Below, in pieces: positions 32,896 to 39,076 of a stretch of 39,076 nucleotides of DNA (position 1 is its first letter; each line of letters opens with the position of its first letter). A model generated the notes under the pieces. The model was not told where the DNA came from. It saw only the letters and a program-made list of their open reading frames with translations, and searched no databases. The stretch comes from Patescibacteria group bacterium. Its GTDB lineage: Bacteria; Patescibacteriota; Minisyncoccia; UBA6257; JAKLIH01. The DNA is taken from positions 1 to 39,076 of the forward strand of contig JAKLIH010000007.1 of NCBI GenBank assembly GCA_022709715.1, in the 5' to 3' direction. The translations under genes were made by a program, and so were the position numbers.

Positions 32896-33306
32896 ATCTA
32901 TGTTTTTAATATTTCCCCCTCTTTTAAAAGTTGCTAAAGGCACAACTTTTTATTGGAGGAATTTTTATTAAATAGTTTGTAAATCTTTTTTGTTCAGTTA
33001 TTCTAATTGCGATATTAATCGCCCAACTTTCTAAAAGCTGGGGCCAAGCCCCCTCTTTTAAGAACCATTTATAATTCATAAAGCGGAGTGTTTTTGTTAA
33101 AATGTTTTGTAAAAATAACTTGGTTAAGTTTAATTATGTTACTTGCGTCCTTCGGACGCCATGGTCTCTAAAAGAGGGGGCTGATCCCCTTCTTTAGAAA
33201 TCGCTTTTTATTAATATTTTTGCTTTGCAAAAATATTGCGATTTTAAAGAAGGGGGATTTTTAACTTTTGATTTATATTTTTGATCTTTGATTTTTGATA
33301 TTTGAT
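32896..33306. repeat. Hairpin-dense gene-free spacer inside the pilus locus
   Basis: The 411 bases hold no gene. Stems found: AAAAGTTG/CAACTTTT (32926-32950); GCGAT/ATCGC (33009-33022); TTCTAAAAG...CTTTTAAGAA around GGGGCCAAGCCCC (33029-33064); GCGTCC/GGACGC with loop TTC (33145-33159); TCTAAAAGAGGGGG/TCCCCTTCTTTAGA (33167-33198); AATATTTTTGC/GCAAAAATATT (33213-33237) enclosed by AATCGC/GCGATT. The core TTTTAAAAGAGGGGG, or a close variant, occurs four times in alternating orientation (about 32915, 33045, 33167, 33244). A TTTGAT-rich tail (33266-33306) follows. It looks like nested relics of a small palindromic repeat element. Confidence 0.65.
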
Positions 33307-35934
33307 TTATTTTATTATTGTATACGGATACTGGCCAAAATTTAATTTGATAGTGTTAACGGTAGCAGTGTTGGCGGCATCTATTTTAACTTTAAATCTA
33401 AAAAAATGACAATTATATAATGATTGATTATCGGTTTCTCAACAACTCGAAGTGGAAATTAAGCTACTGGAAGTATTAGAATAATAATAATCACTTGAAC
33501 AACGTTTCAGATTGGATGGATCTGGCCCTAAATAATTTCAGCTAACTTCTGGTATTTCAATACCATTTTCATCAATAATATCATCAACACAAGCTAATTG
33601 AAATTTAACTGGACCATCACTGCCCACTCAGCCCAAAGAAATTAAACCAACTTTTTTAGGAAAATTAAAGGTTGGGGATATAAAATAAGCTTCGGTAGCT
33701 TCATTGGTTTTTTCAAAATAACCATCAGCGGTACAAACATCACATGTTCAATCACCCATGCCAGGCGTGCCACTGCAAGTTGTGCAGCCGTTACTATAAA
33801 AGTAAGAAATATTTGAAGATGCACAAGTCTCAGCACCAATAATTTCGCGCCCACAAGTGGTATCGCCACAAGCGGAATTATATTTTACGTCGCTACCGGA
33901 TGAATACCCTTCACCGCCAAAAACAAAACGACCGCAACTATCGCCAACATAACTACTAAATCCGGCTCCTCAAACATTGGTGCCAGCATCAAATTGATAA
34001 AATGAATCAACTAACGATACAACTTGTTCATTTTTTAATTGTTGATTGTTAACACCACTACCATATTTAGTGACATTGATGCTTTTTGCTAAAAATGGTT
34101 CAAAATTGTTACCGCTAACACTTCTTTCGCATTCAGTGCTATTGATGGGATTGCAATTTAAACATTCTGAACCAATTACTTCGTTACTACCAGCTTTGCA
34201 AACGGGTTTAAAATATTGATAATAAGTATAACTATTATCAAAACCGGAATTACTATTAATTTCTTCAATAGTTAAAGCTCGATTATAAATTTTTATTTCA
34301 TCCATATAACCATCAAAATATTCATTGTTGCTCCCTGAATAACCAATATAAATATCGCCATAACTAACATCACTACTAATACCACCAATATGCTCTCAAG
34401 TATTTTTTAATACGCCATTAATATATAATTTTATATCAACGCCATCAAAAGTAACATCAATTTTATATCATTGATCAATTGCTAAATTCGCAGCGTAAGT
34501 TTCGGTGTAGCGAGTACCTTCAATTTTAAGAGCCACGCGAATGTCATCATCATATAAACCTAATGCATAATTGCCACTAACATCTTTTCCGATTAAACCT
34601 TGATAACCAGAATTAATTTTAGTTAATTTGATATTGGTGCTTAAAGTAATATTAAAAGGATCATGCAATTTAGTATATGAATTGATGCTATCAGTTAAAG
34701 TGCCTTTACTACTATAATCACGATGAAATAAAGCACAGGAACCACTAATGCAATTAGTGGAATTATTAATAGCCGAAGCTTTCTCAACTAAAATTGGTAT
34801 ATTATCGACAGTGCTAAAAGTTATAAATCGTGGATTTAAACCAACTTCACTTACACCACTATAAGTGGCTACATTTAAAGCATCATCAAGATGTCAATGG
34901 CCCAATAAACCAACATTTTTTTCATAACCATGATAATGATTTAATATTTCATTTTCATCTAAAGCCCGACCATAGATTTTGACTTCATCTAAATAACCAT
35001 TGAAAGTCATTAAATTATCAGTTTTAAAATAACCAAATTTTAAATTATCAGTAGCTCCCATACTACCAGATAAATCATTAACTTCAATATCTAAAGAACC
35101 ATTAACATAAAGTTTAATTGAAGATCCATCATAAGTGGCTGCAATGTGATATCATTGTAATGGAATTAAATCGGATAAACCAACTAAATTTATGGTTTCG
35201 CTACCGATTTTTCAATTGATAACGGCTTTACCGCCAAATGTACCGAAATAATTATCATCACCCCTTGACATAAAAGCTGTTGAATTTTGAGGTGTAAAAC
35301 TATAAACTCAAGCTTCTCAAGTAGTTTTATCTTTAGCTTTTGAATTTAATTCGCTAATGGTTGGAAACGAAATTGTGCCAGCAGCATTAATTGGATTTTG
35401 AAAAAGAATACAATTGTTGGAAACACATTGACCTTTAGGAGTATCAATAATTGTTGGATTAACACAATTTTCGCCTAGACATGAAATTGTGCCACGTCTA
35501 TCATTGCCGCCTTTGTCATCAACTACAAAAGAGCTACTACTAGGGATAGCGTCAAGCGATCAATAATAAATGTAATCATCGTTAAAGAAATGAATTTTTT
35601 CTTGATTAAGAAAAGCTGTGGTATTATCGGCTGATATATAATTTAAATAAGTATAACTCATATGACTACCTTGATAACCAAAATAATTATTGGTAGCATA
35701 ATCATCGATAATTTTATGATCGGTTAAAAAATAAGCTAAGTTGCGATCATTGATAGCTTTTTGACCGGTGTTTACTTCATAGGCAAAAGCCCTTTGTTTA
35801 TAATTTGAAAATTGGTTAGTGATAAAAGATATATTAACGATAAAAATAGATAAAAAGAAAACTGCTAAAGCGATACCAATAATTAGCTCGATTAAGGCTT
35901 GAGATTTTTTTGGTTTTTTACAACTCAATATCAT
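33307..35934 (-). CDS. Large pilin-like surface protein with two LamG domains
   Basis: The 875-residue protein begins with KKSQALIELIIGIALAVFFLSIF, a pilin/TadE-like membrane segment with Glu in the expected place. Two concanavalin A-like LamG domains follow: the first (about residues 125-330) ends in the signature DEVKIYGRALDENEI, the second (about 340-550) in DEIKIYNRALTIEEI; both contain WYHIAATYDG- or WYKIDVTFDG-type strands. After that comes a Cys-rich region (CLNCNPINSTEC, CTTCSGTPGMGDWTCDVC) and a beta-rich tail ending YPYTIIK. LamG domains commonly bind glycans, so an adhesin role is likely. Many UGA codons are Trp. It lies between the pilin (35997) and the hairpin-dense spacer. Confidence 0.85.
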
Positions 35935-35996
35935 AAATAAAATTAATTATTAACTGAAATAAGTATAGCGGTTTTTATAATAAAATACAATCAACT

Positions 35997-36740
35997 TTAT
36001 TCGCAAGAACAGGCTTCTCCGGTTTGGGCATCAACCGGTGTAAACGATGAACAATAATCAGTAACTTCACCTTCAAAAGCACAACTGTTATTATAGACAA
36101 TATTATTTATACAACTAAAAACTTGTAAACAAAGTTCAGGATTTTCTACGTTTTGTTGAATGTAGGCCTCAGGTTTACACTCATATTGAGTCTTACTGGT
36201 GTTAATAAAAACTTTTTTATCAAAATCGGCGAATTTAGAATTAATATCGATTTCAAAAACTTCATTACAAACTAATCCATCATCATCACATAAATATTCT
36301 AAGCCACCAGTATTAGCACTAGGATCAATGGCTAATTTATAATTGACATCAGCGCAAAATCTTAATTCTAAAGTTTCGCCTAAATCTAAATTGGAAAAAT
36401 ATACATAAGTGGGTAAATGAAAAGTTTCAATAACTTCAGTGCCACTTAAAGATTTTCGGAATGAATAATAATAAGAATTATTATCACTGTCGCGGGTAAA
36501 GCCAATACCATAATAAGTTTGATTTTCGGCTGACATGCCTGGAACACCAAAAACTTTATTTTGATTTTGAACTTTTTTAAAAAATTGGACAATATCACTA
36601 CCGACTGTAGCTACGGCAGTTTTGGCAACGCCATTTAATAAAAAATCAATACTAAAAAATGAAATAGTAGCTAACAATACTATCACTATAGCTGTTTCGA
36701 CTAAAGTGAAAGCCATTTTTGATTTATAAATTTTTAGCAT
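35997..36740 (-). CDS. Type IV pilin-like protein, Cys-rich C-terminus
   Basis: The 247-residue protein has a prepilin leader MLKIYKSKMA followed by FTLVETAIVIVLLATISFFS (Glu at +5, one helix), then an outer domain with many Tyr/Asn and at least ten Cys (RFCADVN, EYLCDDDGLVCNE, CLQVFSC, CAFEGEVTDYCSS, ending EACSCE). The signal is clear; the outer domain is not recognised. No Trp codons occur. It follows pilC by 40 bases and precedes the LamG protein by 62 bases, so it is likely part of the same operon as pilC. Confidence 0.85.
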   Translation of the reverse strand: MLKIYKSKMAFTLVETAIVIVLLATISFFSIDFLLNGVAKTAVATVGSDIVQFFKKVQNQNKVFGVPGMSAENQTYYGIGFTRDSDNNSYYYSFRKSLSGTEVIETFHLPTYVYFSNLDLGETLELRFCADVNYKLAIDPSANTGGLEYLCDDDGLVCNEVFEIDINSKFADFDKKVFINTSKTQYECKPEAYIQQNVENPELCLQVFSCINNIVYNNSCAFEGEVTDYCSSFTPVDAQTGEACSCE

Positions 36741-36780
36741 AAATATATTTTAAAGTAATTATTAAACTAGTAGTTAAAAT

Positions 36781-37989
36781 TTATATACTACCCATCATTT
36801 GATACATTGGCAAGATAACGGAAACGGCTATACCACCAATGGCAGCACCCATAAAAATTAACATAACTGGTTCAATCAATGCTACCAATGATTTTAAACT
36901 GGCTTCAATTTCTTTTTCGTAAAAGTCCGACATAGTGGCTAAAATTTCATCAATATGGCCGGCTTTTTCGCCAATTGCTAATAAATTGCTTAAATATCTT
37001 GGAAATGATTTTTCTTGACGAAAAGCTTCGCCAACGGTTAAACCTTGAGTTAAATAGGTGGCCACATTAGATAACGATATTCTAAAAATGTCTTCACCAA
37101 CTGATTCACTAGTAATTTTTAAACTTTCTACTAGTGGCATGCCGGCTTTGATTAAACTTGATAAAGTGCCGGTTAAACGTTGCAAGGCCATTTTATTTAA
37201 AAAATTGCGAATGGGTGGAATTAAACGAATAAATTTATTGAATTGTTTTTTACCAATATCAGTTTTAAAAAAATAAAATCCTAAAACAATTGGTACACCA
37301 AAAAATGTTGCTAAAACGGGAACCATGTGGGCATTAAAATATGTGCTAACTGAAAATAACATTTTGGTAAAAGCAGGTAATTTTAAACCGGCTTCCGTAA
37401 AAGATGCGCCCATTTTAGGCAGTAAAAATATCATTAAAAATACCATTAAAACCAACATTAAAGATAATAATAAAACTGGATAAGTGAGGGCAGAAATAAT
37501 TTTCCCTCTCAAATCTTTATCTTTCTCTAAATTAATAGAAATTTTTTCTAAAGTGATTTGCAGAGTACCAGATTTTTCACCAGCTTTTATTAAATTGATA
37601 GTTACATAGGAAAAAACTTTTTTATTTTGTTCAAAAGTAATATAAAATGGGCTACCCTTTTCTAAATTGGAGCGAGATTGAAGTAAAAAATTTTTAACTG
37701 GGCCCTTGTCATAATCTTGCATTAAAACATCAACGGCTTTTAAAATATCAGTGCCAACTTTTAACATCAAGCCTAAATATTTAAATAAAAATATTTGTTC
37801 CATTAAAGAAATACGGCGTTGAAACAAAGTTAAGCTTTTCGCCTGAGCTTTTAAATTAATTGGAACAACTTTAATAGGTTTTAATTGTTGATTGTTTAAA
37901 AATTTTAAAACGTCTTCAAGAGTTGGCATATCGATGTCACCCTCAACATAAACATTTCTTGTGTCAAATGCGGTGTAGTGAAAAAGCAT
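36781..37989 (-). CDS. pilC: Type IV pilus inner-membrane platform protein
   Basis: The 402-residue GspF/PilC-family protein links the assembly ATPase to the growing pilus. There are two T2SSF domains: the first with RRISLMEQIFLFKYLGLMLKVGTDILKAVDVL and NLIKAGEKSGTLQITLEKIS, the second with LTGTLSSLIKAGMPLVESLKIT, GLTVGEAFRQEKSFP and LLAIGEKAGHIDEILATMSDFYEKE. Three membrane helices: YPVLLLSLMLVLMVFLMIFLLP, VPVLATFFGVPIVLGFYFF and VMLIFMGAAIGGIAVSVILP. Start is taken as ATG at 37989 (TTG at 37995 is in frame). There is no Trp and hence no UGA. No pilB or pilT ATPase lies in the window; they must be to the right or elsewhere. Confidence 0.95.
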   Translation of the reverse strand: MLFHYTAFDTRNVYVEGDIDMPTLEDVLKFLNNQQLKPIKVVPINLKAQAKSLTLFQRRISLMEQIFLFKYLGLMLKVGTDILKAVDVLMQDYDKGPVKNFLLQSRSNLEKGSPFYITFEQNKKVFSYVTINLIKAGEKSGTLQITLEKISINLEKDKDLRGKIISALTYPVLLLSLMLVLMVFLMIFLLPKMGASFTEAGLKLPAFTKMLFSVSTYFNAHMVPVLATFFGVPIVLGFYFFKTDIGKKQFNKFIRLIPPIRNFLNKMALQRLTGTLSSLIKAGMPLVESLKITSESVGEDIFRISLSNVATYLTQGLTVGEAFRQEKSFPRYLSNLLAIGEKAGHIDEILATMSDFYEKEIEASLKSLVALIEPVMLIFMGAAIGGIAVSVILPMYQMMGSI

Positions 37990-38254
37990 ATACAAAAAAT
38001 TTAATTCTTAAATTTTTAAAGTTTCAAAAATAGAAATAGAAAAGAAAAACAATGGTAAAGTAATAGTAAAGCAATAGTAAGACAGTGGTAAGACAGTAGC
38101 AAGACGGTAGTAAAACAATTGCAAAGAGTAAGTAGAAATTAGTAATTAGTAATTGAATATTATAATGTATTAGATCATTACTACTTGCTAATCGCTATTT
38201 ACTATTTACCAATTACTCTTTTAATTTTTTATTTTTTATCTTTAATCTTTGATT
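37990..38254. repeat. Repeat-rich spacer upstream of pilC
   Basis: No gene seen. Bases 38049-38127 are seven degenerate 11-base units (for example ACAGTGGTAAG, ACAGTAGCAAG, TAATAGTAAAG). Then GAGTAAGTAG with AATTAGTAATTAGTAATTG (38125-38155) is partly complementary to CTACTTGCTAAT...CAATTACTC (38180-38220), giving a long imperfect hairpin. A TTTAATCTTTGATTTT tail abuts the stop of the LamG gene. No good promoter for pilC stands out. Confidence 0.55.
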
Positions 38255-39076
38255 TTATTGTTGGTACTTTTCTTTCGTTTGATTATATATTTCTGAAACT
38301 TCATTTGCACTTAATGCTCGATTATATATACGGACACCGTCAAGATAACCTTTCATAAAATAGTTATTAGTGTTATGAGAGCCAATATATTTTGCTCTTA
38401 AAGTATCTGGAAATAAAGGAGTGGTTAAATTGTTACTTGTATAAAACAATGCTCCGTTTCTATAAAATTTCGCATTGTTATTATTGTAATCTACTATAGC
38501 GGTTGCTAAAATTCATTGACCATCATAATTAAGAAAGAAATTATTAGATCCAGCAGTAGTAAAAACACTACCATTTGAATATCTTCACGCTAAATCGTTT
38601 GTACCTGTCACTCTACGATACCAAATAGCTCCAAGACTTTGAACTTCACTATTATCACCTACAATAGTCTGATTAAAGCTCTGACTCGTACAATTTACCC
38701 AAGCAGATATAGTAAGTACTCCAGTGTTAGGTATAGCAAATGCAGGTGTAACAACATAATCATTAGTACCATCAAAGTATAGATTTCTTTCTCCATAAGA
38801 TGTAGTAGTTTGTACTGGCCCATTAGTAAGAGTCCCATTATATCCATGTCCAGAATAATCATAGGCAGTATTTCCTGATGTTTCATCAAACTTTCAATGA
38901 CCAACTAAGTTAGTATCTCTAGACAATGGTGTATTTCAAGATCTATTAGGACTACCTACAGTAAAGGCTCCAGTGAGTGAATCATCATCATTGATGGAAT
39001 TAGTATTGGGATTCTTAAGTAGAGCTGTAACTTCATAGGATCCACCGGAATAGTAGGTATAGAAGTAAGTAGTATC
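38255..39076 (-). CDS. LamG-domain surface protein (partial, N-terminus beyond the window)
   Basis: The 273 visible residues are the C-terminal part of a larger protein. They start in a stretch (FYTYYSGGSYEVTALLKNPN) that resembles the end of a pilin-like domain. One LamG domain follows: LVGHWKFDETSGNTAYDYSGHGYNGTL, RNLYFDGTNDYVV, TISAWVNCTS, and the signature DGVRIYNRALSANEVSEIYNQ near the end. It is transcribed toward pilC. UGA is read as Trp at RSWNTP, GHWKFD and LAWRYS; UGG also appears (AWVNC, IWYRR). Base use is visibly richer in C/T words than in the neighbouring LamG gene, which may reflect a different history. Probably another adhesin-like pilin. Confidence 0.85.

Noticed and set aside
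38041-38130. CRISPR-like array
   Set aside because: The units are 11 bases and contiguous with no spacers; no cas genes are present.

Overview
The window is an AT-rich stretch of what looks like a small-genome bacterium of the Candidate Phyla Radiation (Patescibacteria). It has tightly packed genes almost all on the minus strand, few Shine-Dalgarno sequences, type IV pilus genes with LamG-bearing pilin-like proteins, a LemA/HtpX pair, RmuC, PrmC and a short RpoC. The dominant feature is the genetic code. Nearly every long gene is cut by in-frame TGA codons in the standard code. Wherever a TGA falls in a well-conserved motif it sits on an invariant tryptophan: RpoB MPW, RpoC KPEW, RmuC RGEWGE, Xth SWNVNG, sugar transferase GLTGW, GAPDH WYDNEW, DnaG QIWHC. 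UGA is therefore read as Trp (as in translation table 4), not as Gly as in Gracilibacteria/Absconditabacteria. All coordinates below come from joining the pieces across TGA. With that reading I see no obviously broken protein gene.

Layout, left to right (genes are transcribed right to left unless noted). 1-3582: a RhuM-family protein whose frame runs without a stop into a pilin N-terminus at the window edge, then RmuC, a membrane protein and a CheY-like receiver. 3872-5315: trpS and a DUF192 protein. 5382-6065: an HD-domain protein, the only protein gene on the plus strand. 6052-9987: prmC, xth, folD, gap and a Nudix hydrolase. 10043-17148: an envelope and replication/transcription operon of polyprenyl sugar-phosphate transferase, O-antigen ligase-like protein with a C-terminal TPR-like region, rpoD, dnaG and dgkA, with only 2-10 bases between genes. 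17171-17977: tRNA-Ser(UGA), tRNA-Ser(GGA), several broken tRNA-Ser copies and a hairpin-rich spacer. 18107-20662: a small secreted or anchored protein, htpX, lemA and nifU. 20711-28841: nifS, rpoC and rpoB. 29007-39076: a type IV pilus locus with a small unknown protein, a PilM-PilN fusion, a PilX-like protein, a pilin-like protein with GW(V/I)SFNC modules, a hairpin-dense 411-base spacer, a two-LamG pilin-like protein, a pilin, pilC and a further LamG protein cut by the window edge.

Together these are housekeeping genes (transcription core, primase, sigma factor, folate, glycolysis, Fe-S assembly) beside a surface apparatus. The pilus locus pairs assembly factors (PilC, PilM-PilN) with unusually large pilin-like proteins carrying glycan-binding-type folds, which suggests host or surface attachment. 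The glycosyl operon would supply surface polysaccharide. The observations most worth a second look are the UGA-to-Trp code in a CPR-type genome, the in-frame RhuM-pilin junction, the cluster of broken tRNA-Ser copies, and the hairpin and 11-base repeats between pilus genes and next to rhuM.
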